From JAEUHZ01 sp964552795 (GTDB taxonomy: Bacteria > Planctomycetota > UBA1135 > GCA-002686595): 64,000 nucleotides of DNA. Both the position numbers and the translations under genes were made by a program. The stretch lies in the NCBI GenBank assembly GCA_964552795.1, contig CAZKIO010000003.1, forward strand, positions 62,001 through 126,000, in the 5' to 3' direction. Under the pieces are notes generated by a model that made no database searches, was not told the origin of the DNA, and saw nothing but the letters and a program-made list of their open reading frames with translations. Every line of letters begins with the position of its first letter. The first letter of the stretch is position 1. Below are positions 1 through 9,484 of the stretch, piece after piece.

Positions 1-10
1 TCCGCGCGCG

Positions 11-2077
11 GTGCTGGAGATCCCCGGCTACCGCATCCTGGAACCGATCGCCACCGGCGGCGCGGGCGTCGTGTACCGGGCCGAACAGACGAACCCGCGA
101 CGCGAGGTCGCGATCAAGGTGCTGCGCCTGGACTCCCTCGCGCCTGGGCACGTGGCGCGCATGCGGCGCGAGGCGCAGATCCTGGGTTCGCTGCACCATG
201 CCGGCATCGCCCAGGTGTTCGGTGCCGGCGTCCTGCAGGACGGTTCGGTCGCGCTGCCCTGGATCGCGATGGAGCTCGTCCACGGTCTGCCGCTCGACGA
301 TTTCGTGCGCGAGCGAGCCCTGGAGCTGCGGGACATCCTCGAACTCCTGGTGTCCGTGTGCGCGGCCGTCGACCACGCGCACCAGCGCGGCGTCGTGCAC
401 CGCGACCTGAAACCCTCCAACGTGCTGGTGGAGCCCTCCGGCCAGCCGCGCGTACTCGACTTCGGCGTGGCGCGGGTCGCGGAGTCCGATCCCGATGTCG
501 ATGCGCCGCAGACGCGCACGGGGGCGCTGGTCGGCACCCTGGGTTACATGGCGCCCGAGCAGGCGCGCGGCGATCGCGGCGCGATCGACGCCCGCGCCGA
601 CGTGTACGCGCTGGGCGTGATGCTGTTCGAGCTGCTGGCCGGCCGTCCACCGCTCGACGTCGACGGACTCGACGTGCTCGGGGCCGCGCGCGTCGTGTGC
701 GAGGACGAGCCCGAGCGGCTGTCGCGCGCGCGCCCGGGACTTCCGCGCGACCTGGACGCGGTCCTCGCCAAGGCGCTCGAGAAGGCGCCCGCGCGGCGCT
801 ACGCGGACGCCGGAGCGTTGGCGGAGGACCTGCAGAACCTGCTCGCCGGCCGGCCGATCCGCGCGCGCCCGCCGACGGTCGTCGACCAGATCGTGAAAGC
901 CGTGCGCCGCAACCGCGCGCTGGCGCTGGCGGGCACCTGCGTCGTGCTGGCCCTCGCTGCGGGACTCGTGGTGGCGCTGGCGGCCCTGCGCGCCGAGAGC
1001 ACGCAGCGCGCGCTCACCAGCGACACCCTCGACTACTTCGCCACGCGTCTGACGGCGCTCGCGCCGAAGCTGGGTTTCGGCGAAGCGCAGCGCGCCGACT
1101 TGGAGGAGCTCGCCGCCCGCATCGAACGCCAGCTCGCGACGGAACCCGCGAGCCGGCCGTTGCGCGCCGCGCTGGCGCAGACCCTGTACGAGCTGGCGTC
1201 GCTCGACCAGTCCCGCGGCGACTACTCCGCGCTGCGCGCCCGGGCCGAGCGGGCGCGCGTGCTGCGCGAGAGTCTCCTGGCGCAGGATCCCGGCGACCTC
1301 GCGTCGTGGACGCACCTGTCGCAGTTGTGCGCCAAGCTCGGCGAAGCGGCGCGCGACACCGGAAACCTGGACGGGCGCGACGTCTGGTTCGCGCGCGCGC
1401 TGGAGATCGACGAGCGCCTCGCGCGCGAGCATCCCGACGACCTGGATCTCGTCGAGGATCTGGGCTGGAGCTTGGCGCGCGTGTCGCAAGCCACCGACGA
1501 GCGCGGCGACCGCGCGCAGGCCGAGCGGCTGGCGCTGCGTCGGCTCGACGACGCGGAGCGGATCGCGCTGCTCCAGCCGCACAACTGGAAGCTCGTGTAC
1601 AACCTGTCGCACGCGCACTACTTCCTGGCCGGCATGCGCGAAGCGGCCGGGCGGGGTGAACTCGCCGTCCAGCACGCGCACGCCTGCGTGCGCCTCGCCC
1701 GCGACCTGCGCCGGATCGAGCCCGCGCGCAGGGACTTCCTGCAGTGGCAGGCGGACGTGTGCCGGAACCTCGCGGGCCTCGTGTCGCGCGAGGGTGACGC
1801 GGCCACGGCGCGCGCCTGGCTGGCGGAGGCGCTGACCACGGCGGAAGACCTGGTCTGGGGCGACCCGCACCGGCCGGCGCATCTGTCGACCCTGCACCTG
1901 GCGGCTGCCGACCACGCGGCGCCGGATGTCGACGGCGCCGCCGAGGACCGGGCGCTGCGTTCCGCAGCGGCCTTGCGGCGCGCCGCCCCGGTCGTGCGAC
2001 GCGCCGGCCTGGTCGACGAGGCGCGGGCCCTTGAGACGGCGGCGGAGGGGCTGGTCGCCGGGCTGTCGACGCGCTGA
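11..2077 (+). CDS. Ser/Thr protein kinase with TPR-like C-terminus (possibly 5'-partial)
   Basis: PknB-type eukaryotic-like Ser/Thr kinase. The catalytic domain fills residues 1-275: glycine-rich loop ATGGAGVVY, the ATP-binding lysine K36 in VAIKVL, the catalytic loop HRDLKPSN, the Mg-binding DFG and the APE of GYMAPEQ are all present, so it should be active. A single transmembrane helix follows at about 300-325, and the remaining 360 residues are Ala/Leu/Glu/Arg-rich helical repeats resembling TPRs, probably extracytoplasmic. The first usable codon is a GTG at 11, only a few residues before the kinase fold. The frame has no stop between the window edge and that GTG, so the gene may well begin outside the window. 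Planctomycete kinases of this type often follow an ECF sigma factor, as the second kinase at 12935 does here. Substrate unknown. Confidence 0.9.
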   Translation: MLEIPGYRILEPIATGGAGVVYRAEQTNPRREVAIKVLRLDSLAPGHVARMRREAQILGSLHHAGIAQVFGAGVLQDGSVALPWIAMELVHGLPLDDFVRERALELRDILELLVSVCAAVDHAHQRGVVHRDLKPSNVLVEPSGQPRVLDFGVARVAESDPDVDAPQTRTGALVGTLGYMAPEQARGDRGAIDARADVYALGVMLFELLAGRPPLDVDGLDVLGAARVVCEDEPERLSRARPGLPRDLDAVLAKALEKAPARRYADAGALAEDLQNLLAGRPIRARPPTVVDQIVKAVRRNRALALAGTCVVLALAAGLVVALAALRAESTQRALTSDTLDYFATRLTALAPKLGFGEAQRADLEELAARIERQLATEPASRPLRAALAQTLYELASLDQSRGDYSALRARAERARVLRESLLAQDPGDLASWTHLSQLCAKLGEAARDTGNLDGRDVWFARALEIDERLAREHPDDLDLVEDLGWSLARVSQATDERGDRAQAERLALRRLDDAERIALLQPHNWKLVYNLSHAHYFLAGMREAAGRGELAVQHAHACVRLARDLRRIEPARRDFLQWQADVCRNLAGLVSREGDAATARAWLAEALTTAEDLVWGDPHRPAHLSTLHLAAADHAAPDVDGAAEDRALRSAAALRRAAPVVRRAGLVDEARALETAAEGLVAGLSTR

Positions 2078-2227
2078 GGTGGAGGCTCTCTCCAGCCCAT
2101 GTCTTGGCTCGCCTCCATCGGGAGGCACTGGCGATAGCGCTTGCATCGTCGCCGCGCGCCCGTCCTGATGGTGCCTTCCTCCGCCGCGCCTGACCCGGCG
2201 CGGCGGGCCACGATCGGACCCAGGCCC

Positions 2228-4357
2228 ATGATCCGCACCCTCCTTCTCGCCGCCGCCCTCGCGGCCGGCGCCGGTTGCAACGCCGTGAAGCACTCCCCGA
2301 CGACCGCCAGCGCGAACCCACTTCTCGACGAATGGAGCGGACCCTTCGGCGGCGTGCCCCCGCTCGACGTCGCGCGCGTGGAGCACTTCCAGCCGGCGCT
2401 CGAGGCCGCGATGGCCGAGGAGCTGGCCGAGGTCGACGCGATCGCGAACGACCCGGCGAAGCCGACGTTCGAGAACACGATCGCGGCGCTGGAGCGCGCG
2501 GGGCGCAGGTTCGGCCGCGTCCAGACGGTCTACGACATCTTCAGCTCGACGAAGAGCGACGACGCGTTCCAGGCCGTCGAGAACGTGATGGCGCCGCGAA
2601 TCGCCGAGATGGCGGACAGGATCGTCCAGAACGAGAAGCTCTTCGCGCGCATCGCGGCCGTCTACGAGGCGCGCAGGTCGTCGAACCTGACGCCGGAGCA
2701 GGAACGCCTCGTGTGGCTGAACTACACGAACTTCGTCCACGCCGGCGCGAAGCTCGACAAGGCGGCCAAGGCGCGCCTGTCGGGGATCAACCAGAAGCTG
2801 GCGAGCCTGTTCGCGAAGTTCAACCAGAACGTGATGGCCGACGAGGCCGGCTACATGCTGCTCCTGAAGGACGAGGCCGACCTCGCCGGGCTGCCCGACG
2901 GCATCCGCGCCGGCGCGGCGGCCGCGGCCGAGTCGCGCGGGCACAAGGGTCAGTGGGCGATCCTCAACACGCGCTCCAGCATGGAGCCGTTCCTGACGTA
3001 CTCCGACCGCCGCGACCTGCGCGAGAAGGTGTGGCGCACGTACTACAACCGCGGGAACAACGGCGACGACAAGGACACCAAGTCGCTGATCACGCAGATC
3101 CTGCAACTGCGCGCCGAGCGCGCGCAGCTCCTGGGCTTCGCGACGCACGCGCACTGGCGCCTCGAGCAGTCGATGGCGAAGACGCCCGAGGCGGCCGTCG
3201 CGCTGATGGAGGCCGTGTGGCGCCCGGCGGTCGCGCGCGTGCGCGAGGAGGTCGCCGACATGCAGGCGATCGCCGACCGGCAGGGCGCGGGCATCACCAT
3301 CGAGGCCTGGGACTACCGCTACTACGCCGAGAAGGTGCGCAAGGCGAAGTTCGACCTCGACCAGAACGAGGTCACGCCGTACCTGCAACTCGACAAGATG
3401 CGCGACGCGCTGTTCTACACGGCGGACCGCCTGTTCGGCCTGAAGTTCAAGCGCCTGTCGGGCATCCCGATCCTCGTCGCGGACGAGGAGGTGTGGGAGG
3501 TCACGAATGCGGCCGGCAAGCACGTGGGACTGTGGTACTTCGACTGCTACGCGCGCACCGGCAAGCGCTCGGGCGCGTGGATGAACGCCTACCGCCGCCA
3601 GGAGCGCTTCGACCGCGACGTGACGACGATCGTCTCGAACAACACGAACTTCGTGAAAGGCCAGCCGGGCGAGCCGGTGCTGATCAGCTGGGACGACGCC
3701 AAGACGCTGTTCCACGAGTTCGGCCACGCGCTGCACGGCCTCCTGTCGAACGTGACCTACCCTTCCGTGTCGGGCACGTCGGTGTTCAACGACTACGTCG
3801 AGTTCCCGTCGCAGGTCCTGGAGCACTGGCTCGAGACGCCGGAGGTGCTGAACCGCTACGCGCTCCATCACAAGACGGGCCAGCCGATCCCGAAGGAGCT
3901 GGTCGAGAAGATCCAGCGCGCGTCGACGTTCAACCAGGGCTTCGCGACGGTGGAGTACCTTGCGGCGGCGCTGGTGGACATGAAACTGCACCTCGCGGCG
4001 ACCGCGAGCACGCCCATCGATCCGGCGAAGTTCGAGCGCGAGACGCTGACCGCGCTGGGCATGCCGAAGGAGATCGTGATGCGCCACCGCACCACGCAGT
4101 TCATGCACCTGTTCTCCTCGGACGACTACTCGGCCGGCTACTACAGCTACCTGTGGTCCGACACGCTCGCCGCCGACGCCTGGGAGGCCTTCGTCGAGGC
4201 CGGCAGCCCCTGGGACCGGGACACGGCGAAGCGCATCGCCGCGCACGTCTTCTCGATCGGGAACACGATCGACCCGGCCGACGGCTACCGCGCGTTTCGC
4301 GGGCGTGACGCCGGCACCGCCGCGCTGATGCGCAAGCGCGGCTTCCCCGTGCGCTGA
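2228..4357 (+). CDS. M3-family zinc metallopeptidase lipoprotein (peptidyl-dipeptidase Dcp-like)
   Basis: Oligopeptidase of the M3A (thimet/Dcp) family, which trims short peptides. The zinc motif HEFGH is at residues 496-500 and is followed by the conserved DYVEFPSQ segment, whose Glu is the expected third zinc ligand. Full-length size (709 residues) and conserved C-terminal segments support an intact enzyme. I chose the ATG at 2228 rather than the upstream frame start at 2141 because it opens a lipoprotein signal (MIRTLLLAAALAAGAGC); the 29 residues before it look non-coding. E. coli Dcp is cytoplasmic or periplasmic, so a lipid-anchored copy suggests peptide degradation in the periplasm. 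It appears monocistronic, with about 150 nt to the kinase upstream and 90 nt to the next gene. Confidence 0.93.
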   Translation: MIRTLLLAAALAAGAGCNAVKHSPTTASANPLLDEWSGPFGGVPPLDVARVEHFQPALEAAMAEELAEVDAIANDPAKPTFENTIAALERAGRRFGRVQTVYDIFSSTKSDDAFQAVENVMAPRIAEMADRIVQNEKLFARIAAVYEARRSSNLTPEQERLVWLNYTNFVHAGAKLDKAAKARLSGINQKLASLFAKFNQNVMADEAGYMLLLKDEADLAGLPDGIRAGAAAAAESRGHKGQWAILNTRSSMEPFLTYSDRRDLREKVWRTYYNRGNNGDDKDTKSLITQILQLRAERAQLLGFATHAHWRLEQSMAKTPEAAVALMEAVWRPAVARVREEVADMQAIADRQGAGITIEAWDYRYYAEKVRKAKFDLDQNEVTPYLQLDKMRDALFYTADRLFGLKFKRLSGIPILVADEEVWEVTNAAGKHVGLWYFDCYARTGKRSGAWMNAYRRQERFDRDVTTIVSNNTNFVKGQPGEPVLISWDDAKTLFHEFGHALHGLLSNVTYPSVSGTSVFNDYVEFPSQVLEHWLETPEVLNRYALHHKTGQPIPKELVEKIQRASTFNQGFATVEYLAAALVDMKLHLAATASTPIDPAKFERETLTALGMPKEIVMRHRTTQFMHLFSSDDYSAGYYSYLWSDTLAADAWEAFVEAGSPWDRDTAKRIAAHVFSIGNTIDPADGYRAFRGRDAGTAALMRKRGFPVR

Positions 4358-4447
4358 TCGCGCCGGGATCGACGGGCGGGGGCGGAAGGAGGATCTGCCA
4401 CTTCTCGTCGGTGGCCGGCTTGCGTGATCTTCGGGAGCGCGGATCCA

Positions 4448-7400
4448 ATGGGGTCCGTGAATCGCGGTCAGGTTTCCCGCCTGGTGCCACGATCGCAGTC
4501 GAACACGATCCTCATCGCGATCGCGCTGCTCGTGTCCACGGTTGGCATGGCTTGGATCGCGGGTGTGCCGGACCCGCGGTCCGCGGCGCCGCGACACCCG
4601 CGATTCGCGCCTTCGTTGCTCGGCGTCGAGCTTGCGGCCGACACGGTTCGGCCGGGCGAGGCGCTGTCCTACACGCTGAGCTTCGCGAACGATGGCGACG
4701 CGCCGGCGGGTGCCGACCTGACGGTGTTCGTGCACATGGAGCCCGTCGGCGGCGACTGCAGCGCGATCGCGGCGCAGCACGACCACGATCCGCGCGTGTC
4801 GACGCGGCTGTGGCGATCGGAGCGGACCATCGTCGACGGCCCGCGCCTCATGACCATTCCGGCCGACGCTCCCGAGGGCGAGTACGCGCTGCACGTCGGA
4901 CTGTTCGACCGGAGCGGCGGCGGAGCGCGCTTCGTCGAAGGCCGGTCGAACCCGCTGCGCATCGACTGCGATGCACCGCCGGCAGCTCTGTGGAAGCCTG
5001 GCGAAGTTCCGCTGGAAGAAGTGGCGCGGCGCGACGCGCGATCCACCGACCGGATCCAGTCGCCGGATTACCTCGAGGGCGCAGGCTGGACCTTCGCGCT
5101 CGATCCGAGCGGCGGTTGGGCGTTGGAGGACCTTCGCACCGGCCTCTTGTGGACCGCGGATCCCGCGGGCACATGCGCCTTCACCGCGCTCGTCGACGGG
5201 CCGGCGGGCATCGACGAGGTGGCCATCGCGCGCTTCGAGTCCGTGCGCGTGGCGGATGGCACCCTGCAGGCCGAGGCGCGCGTGCCGATCGACGACGGCG
5301 CACGCGAGTCCCGCGTCACGCTCGTGATCCGGCCGACGGACGACGGCGAGGGCGTGCGCTTCTCGTGGTCGACGGTGGAGGGCTTCGGCGGAATCGTGGC
5401 GCTGCGCTTGCTGGACCGAGCCTTGCCCACGCCGGAATCGCAGGCGGGATCGCTGCTGCTGCCGCGCTACCTGGGCCAGGTCCTGCCGGCCGGCGAGGGC
5501 TTGCCGCACGCGCGCGCGTATCGATCCAACGATCTCACGCTGTCGATGTGCGGTGTCCTGCGCGGCGACAGCGCGCTGTTGGCGACGTGGTCCGGCGACG
5601 AATGGGCCTTGACCACGCACCTCGAAGCGCGCGACTCGCCGCTCTTCCCCGCCGGTCGCACCTGGACGCTGTCCTTCGATCTCCCGCCAGGGGACGCCTG
5701 CCTCGAACTCCGGCCGTTGGGTGCCGGATCCTGGCCGGACGTGGCGCGCGCCTACCGCGCGATCGCCGAGCGCAACGGCACGCGCCGCACCTGGGCCGAG
5801 AAGAAGGCCGAGTGCCCGCGCCTGGAGCAACTCGAAGGCGCGCCGGTGTTCCGGTTCCCGTGCCTCGTGCGCGCCGCCCCGCGCACCCGCTTCAACCCCG
5901 GCGACCACGAAGTCCGCGAGCAGGCCTACACCTTCGAGGAAGTCGCGCGCATCGCGCGGCATTGGCGCGACGACCTCGGGCTCGACCGCGCGCACGTGGT
6001 CGTGTCGGGCTGGGGCCGCGAGGGCTACGACCGCGGACATCCCGACATCCTGCCGGCCAACGCCGAGAGCGGGGGCGACGCGGCGCTCGCTGCGTGCGCC
6101 GAACGCGTGCGGTCGCTGGGGTACCTGTTCACGCTCCACGACAACTACAGCGACATCTACCCGGCTGCGCCGAGCTGGGATCCCGCCGTCCTGCGCCGCG
6201 ACGCGCGCGGCGCGCCGCGCACGGCCGGCCAGTGGGCGGGCGGGCAGGCCTGGCGCGTGTGTCCGATCGAGCAGTCGCGTTTCGCACGCCGCAACCTGCC
6301 GCAAGTCGCGGCCGCCTACCGGCCCGGCGGGTATTTCCTCGATACGACGCTGACACCGGCGCTCGAGGCTTGCCACGCGCCGCTCCATCCGCTGTCGCGC
6401 CGCGCGGATCCGATCGCCCGCCGCGAGTTGTTCGCCTACGCGCGCTCCGAGTTCGGCGTGCTCGGATTGGAAGGCGCCGCCGAGTGGGCCGTGACCGAGG
6501 CCGCCTGGTTCGAAGGCTTGCTGACGCACAAGACGGTCCACCGGCCGGGGTGGATCGTGGTTCCGCTCTTCCCGATGGTGTACTCCGACTGCCTGGCCCT
6601 CGTTCCGATCCAGGCCGACAAGCTCGACGTGGACGACGCGCGCAAGGTGCTGGACCTGGCGCTGTACGGAGCGATGCCGTCGTTCGAGTTCGGGCCCCAC
6701 CTGTACTACGAACGCGAAGCACGCACGGTGCCGATCCGGGCCGAGGTGGCGCGCTTCGAGCCGACCTCGGAGCGCACGTTCCGGCTCGCGCTGCGTTGGC
6801 GGGCGGACGAGGCCGTCGGCATCGACGTCGGCCTCTTCGTGCACTTCACGCGCGCCGATTCACCGGCGCGCGAGGGCATCGATCTGCAGCACGACTGGGT
6901 TCCGGCGCGACCGACCTCGAGCTGGTCGGCGGGCGAAGTCGTCGAGGAAGCCTGTCCCCTGCTCGAAGTGCCCGCGGACGCCGACGGTCCCTGGGAGATC
7001 CGCGTGGGCGCGCACCGCGGCGGCGACCGGCTGGCGCTGGAGGGCACGCTGACCGTGGATCGCCGCACGCTCCTCGGTGTCCTGCGGCGCGACGGGGGGC
7101 AGCTCGTGCTGGGGCCGCCCCCGGTCGTCGCGGGGAGCGACGCGTTCGCGCGCGCCGACGGCGGCTGGGCGGCGGGCCTGTGCGCGACGGACCGGCTGAT
7201 CAAGAACGTCTCCGAGGTCCTCGGGCCGCTCGGCCGGCTGGTCGCCGGGCGGCTCATGACCGGGCACAGCTTCCTCACCGCGGACCGCAGCGTCGAGCGC
7301 ACCGTGTTCGGCGACGTCGTGATCACCGCGAATTACGGCCAGACCGAGTTCGTCGAAGGCTGGGTCCGGTTGCCGCCCAACGGCCTGCGCATCGAATCGC

Positions 7401-7615
7401 CGACGTTCGTCGCGTTCCACGCGACGCGTTTCGCGGGCATCGACTACCCCGGCGGCGCGCTGTTCACGCTGAGGAGCCTGGACGGACAACCGCTGCGGAC
7501 CTCCGGGCGCGTGCGGATCTTCCACGGGTTCGGAACGAGCCAGATCCGGCTGGGCGGCGAGCTCCTCGACGTCCCGCGCGAGTTCGTCTGGGAGCCCCCG
7601 GCCGTTCCCCGCTGA
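4448..7615 (+). CDS. Membrane-anchored putative glycoside hydrolase (DUF5696/GH101-like)
   Basis: A 1,055-residue protein with one N-terminal transmembrane helix or uncleaved signal at about residues 19-38. A beta-sandwich-like region follows (about 50-170, with the pattern VFVHMEP and LHVGLFD), then a sugar-mutarotase-like stretch, then a TIM-barrel-like region in the middle of the protein. The barrel contains VVVSGWGREGYDRGHPD, FTLHDNYSDIYP and GGYFLDTT, the last resembling a strand-end catalytic Asp, followed by EGAAEW. A second sandwich near 780-870 repeats the LFVHFT and IRVGAH pattern. This layout resembles DUF5696/GH101-type enzymes; the assignment rests on pattern recognition and the substrate is unknown. 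The ATG at 4448 is preferred over the GTG at 4424 because GGGAG lies about 10 nt upstream. No close operon partner. Confidence 0.5.
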   Translation: MGSVNRGQVSRLVPRSQSNTILIAIALLVSTVGMAWIAGVPDPRSAAPRHPRFAPSLLGVELAADTVRPGEALSYTLSFANDGDAPAGADLTVFVHMEPVGGDCSAIAAQHDHDPRVSTRLWRSERTIVDGPRLMTIPADAPEGEYALHVGLFDRSGGGARFVEGRSNPLRIDCDAPPAALWKPGEVPLEEVARRDARSTDRIQSPDYLEGAGWTFALDPSGGWALEDLRTGLLWTADPAGTCAFTALVDGPAGIDEVAIARFESVRVADGTLQAEARVPIDDGARESRVTLVIRPTDDGEGVRFSWSTVEGFGGIVALRLLDRALPTPESQAGSLLLPRYLGQVLPAGEGLPHARAYRSNDLTLSMCGVLRGDSALLATWSGDEWALTTHLEARDSPLFPAGRTWTLSFDLPPGDACLELRPLGAGSWPDVARAYRAIAERNGTRRTWAEKKAECPRLEQLEGAPVFRFPCLVRAAPRTRFNPGDHEVREQAYTFEEVARIARHWRDDLGLDRAHVVVSGWGREGYDRGHPDILPANAESGGDAALAACAERVRSLGYLFTLHDNYSDIYPAAPSWDPAVLRRDARGAPRTAGQWAGGQAWRVCPIEQSRFARRNLPQVAAAYRPGGYFLDTTLTPALEACHAPLHPLSRRADPIARRELFAYARSEFGVLGLEGAAEWAVTEAAWFEGLLTHKTVHRPGWIVVPLFPMVYSDCLALVPIQADKLDVDDARKVLDLALYGAMPSFEFGPHLYYEREARTVPIRAEVARFEPTSERTFRLALRWRADEAVGIDVGLFVHFTRADSPAREGIDLQHDWVPARPTSSWSAGEVVEEACPLLEVPADADGPWEIRVGAHRGGDRLALEGTLTVDRRTLLGVLRRDGGQLVLGPPPVVAGSDAFARADGGWAAGLCATDRLIKNVSEVLGPLGRLVAGRLMTGHSFLTADRSVERTVFGDVVITANYGQTEFVEGWVRLPPNGLRIESPTFVAFHATRFAGIDYPGGALFTLRSLDGQPLRTSGRVRIFHGFGTSQIRLGGELLDVPREFVWEPPAVPR

Positions 7616-7853
7616 CCCAGGTCGGCACCCGCGTGGACCGGGTCCGTGCGCGGCCCCCGACGAATCCCAGGAATCCCGGTCGCCGGCGCCGCGCGTTGGC
7701 AGGTCAGAACCCTGCGAGGCTCGATCCCCGCAGCCCCCGCCCGGGGCGGCGGACCGAGGAGCCGAGCACCGGTCGGCCACGCGGGTCGGCCGCCCCAACC
7801 GGGTGCGTGTCGGGCGGGAGATGCCGCCGGCCCGGACCCGCTCAGCATGACCA

Positions 7854-7860
7854 GAGGTGA
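7854..7860 (+). promoter_or_regulatory. Strong Shine-Dalgarno site for the di-haem oxidoreductase
   Basis: GAGGTGA is a seven-base match to the 16S rRNA anti-Shine-Dalgarno sequence and sits 3 nt before the GTG at 7864. It fixes that GTG as the start in a window where most genes lack a recognisable ribosome-binding site. Confidence 0.75.
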
Positions 7861-7863
7861 TCC

Positions 7864-9456
7864 GTGATTCAGCAGCGTGAATCGAGAGTCCTGTCCGTGT
7901 TTGCCGCCAGCGTCCTCTTGTGCGCCAGCGCGGCAGCGCAACTGACCGACCAGACCCAGACCCCCAACGGGTTCGGCGCGGGCATGGCGAAGAGCCTGCC
8001 GCAGCAGGTCGGTGCGGGACGCGGAGATGTGATGACACCGACCTCTTCGCGATTCCTGATCGCGCGCGACCCCTTCCGCTCGATCCGTCGAGGCCGCGAA
8101 CTGTTCCAGCGCAAGTTCACCCTGGCCCAGGGTCTGGGTCCGCGCACGAACGACGGCATCGGCAACATCGAAGTGGAGCGCTCGCTCGGTGCGGGGTTGA
8201 CCGACAGTTGCGCTGCCTGTCATTCGGCGCCGTTTGGGGCTGCCGGATCGGGCGGGAACGTGTTCACGCGCCCGGACAGCCGGGACGCGCCGCACCTGTT
8301 CGGCCTGGGCCTGGTGGAGATGCTGGCCGACGAGATCACGCACGACCTGCGGGCGCGCCGAACACAAGCGATCGCCGCCGCTCAGTCGGCGGGCCAGCCG
8401 GTCACGGTGCTCCTCGCGAGCAAGGGAGTCCGGTACGGAACGCTGACGGCTCACTCCAACGGCAGCGTCGATACATCGCATGTGAGTGGGGTTGACAGCG
8501 ACCTGCGCGTGCGCCCCTTCTTTGCCGAGGGTTCGACCATTTCGATCCGGGAGTTCGTCGTCGGTGCATTCAACGCCGAGATGGGGCTCGAGTCACCCGA
8601 TCCTGATCTTCTGGCAGCCTCGCAGGGTCAGGATGTGATGACGCCAGCGGGCATGCACTTGACGGGTTCGACCGATCGGATCGAAACGCCTCCGGCCCGG
8701 AGCGCGACACACGACGCTGACGGTGACGGCGTCACGAACGAGATCGACCCTGCGCTGATCGACGCCATGGAGTTCTACCTCCTCAACTACTTCCGGCCGG
8801 CCACCGGTGAGGTCACCGCCGAAGCGCAACACGGCCAGGGTCTCTTCTCCGCCATCGGCTGCACCAAGTGCCACATTCCCGATTTCGTCATCGAGCGCGA
8901 TCGCCGTGTCGCAGACGTGGAGACCCTGCACGATCCCGCGGCCAGCAACGGGATCTTCAGCATGCTCGCGGCCGTGGCCACCCCGCGCTTCACGTCGGTC
9001 GACGACGGATCCGGGTGGCCCGCGCTCAAGCCGGCGGCCGGGCAGCCGTTCGTCGTGCGCGGGATCTACACGGACTTCAAGCGGCACGATCTGGGGCCCG
9101 AGTTTCACGAGAACGAGTTCGACGGAGTCACAATCCAGCGCCAGTTCATGACCGAGCCGCTGTGGGGCGTTGCATCGACGGCGCCGTACGGACACGACGG
9201 ACGCAGCATGACGCTGGTGAGCGTGATCCAGCGGCATGGCGGCGAAGCTGCCGCGGTGCGGGCCAACTTCAACGCGCTGAGTTCCGGAGACCAGCGCGCG
9301 ATCCTGGAGTTCCTGGGGACACTGCAGCTCTTCTCGCCCGAGGACACGCCCTCGAACCTGAACCCCAAGAACCCGCTCGATCCGAGCTACCCGTTGCGCG
9401 GACACGGCAGCATCCGATTGGCGCCGCTCTTCAACGATCCGAACGAGCCCGAATGA
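7864..9456 (+). CDS. Di-haem oxidoreductase, putative peroxidase (DHOR/DUF1111 family)
   Basis: Exported c-type cytochrome with a signal peptide (VFAASVLLCASAAAQ) and two covalent haem sites, C116-A-A-C-H120 and C333-T-K-C-H337. The segment RDAPHLFGLGLVEMLADEI after the first haem and YGHDGRSMTLVSVIQRHGG near the C-terminus are hallmarks of the DHOR family (PF06537), which are distant relatives of MauG and bacterial cytochrome c peroxidases. Length (530 residues) is usual for the family. It should act in the periplasm, passing electrons to or from an unidentified partner; the true substrate is not established even for the family. Translation starts at GTG behind a strong Shine-Dalgarno site. 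The gene converges on the VWA gene, leaving 28 nt between stops, with no cytochrome partner nearby. Confidence 0.9.
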   Translation: MIQQRESRVLSVFAASVLLCASAAAQLTDQTQTPNGFGAGMAKSLPQQVGAGRGDVMTPTSSRFLIARDPFRSIRRGRELFQRKFTLAQGLGPRTNDGIGNIEVERSLGAGLTDSCAACHSAPFGAAGSGGNVFTRPDSRDAPHLFGLGLVEMLADEITHDLRARRTQAIAAAQSAGQPVTVLLASKGVRYGTLTAHSNGSVDTSHVSGVDSDLRVRPFFAEGSTISIREFVVGAFNAEMGLESPDPDLLAASQGQDVMTPAGMHLTGSTDRIETPPARSATHDADGDGVTNEIDPALIDAMEFYLLNYFRPATGEVTAEAQHGQGLFSAIGCTKCHIPDFVIERDRRVADVETLHDPAASNGIFSMLAAVATPRFTSVDDGSGWPALKPAAGQPFVVRGIYTDFKRHDLGPEFHENEFDGVTIQRQFMTEPLWGVASTAPYGHDGRSMTLVSVIQRHGGEAAAVRANFNALSSGDQRAILEFLGTLQLFSPEDTPSNLNPKNPLDPSYPLRGHGSIRLAPLFNDPNEPE

Positions 9457-9484
9457 TCTTCGCCCGTCCGGCCGGCGCCAGGCT

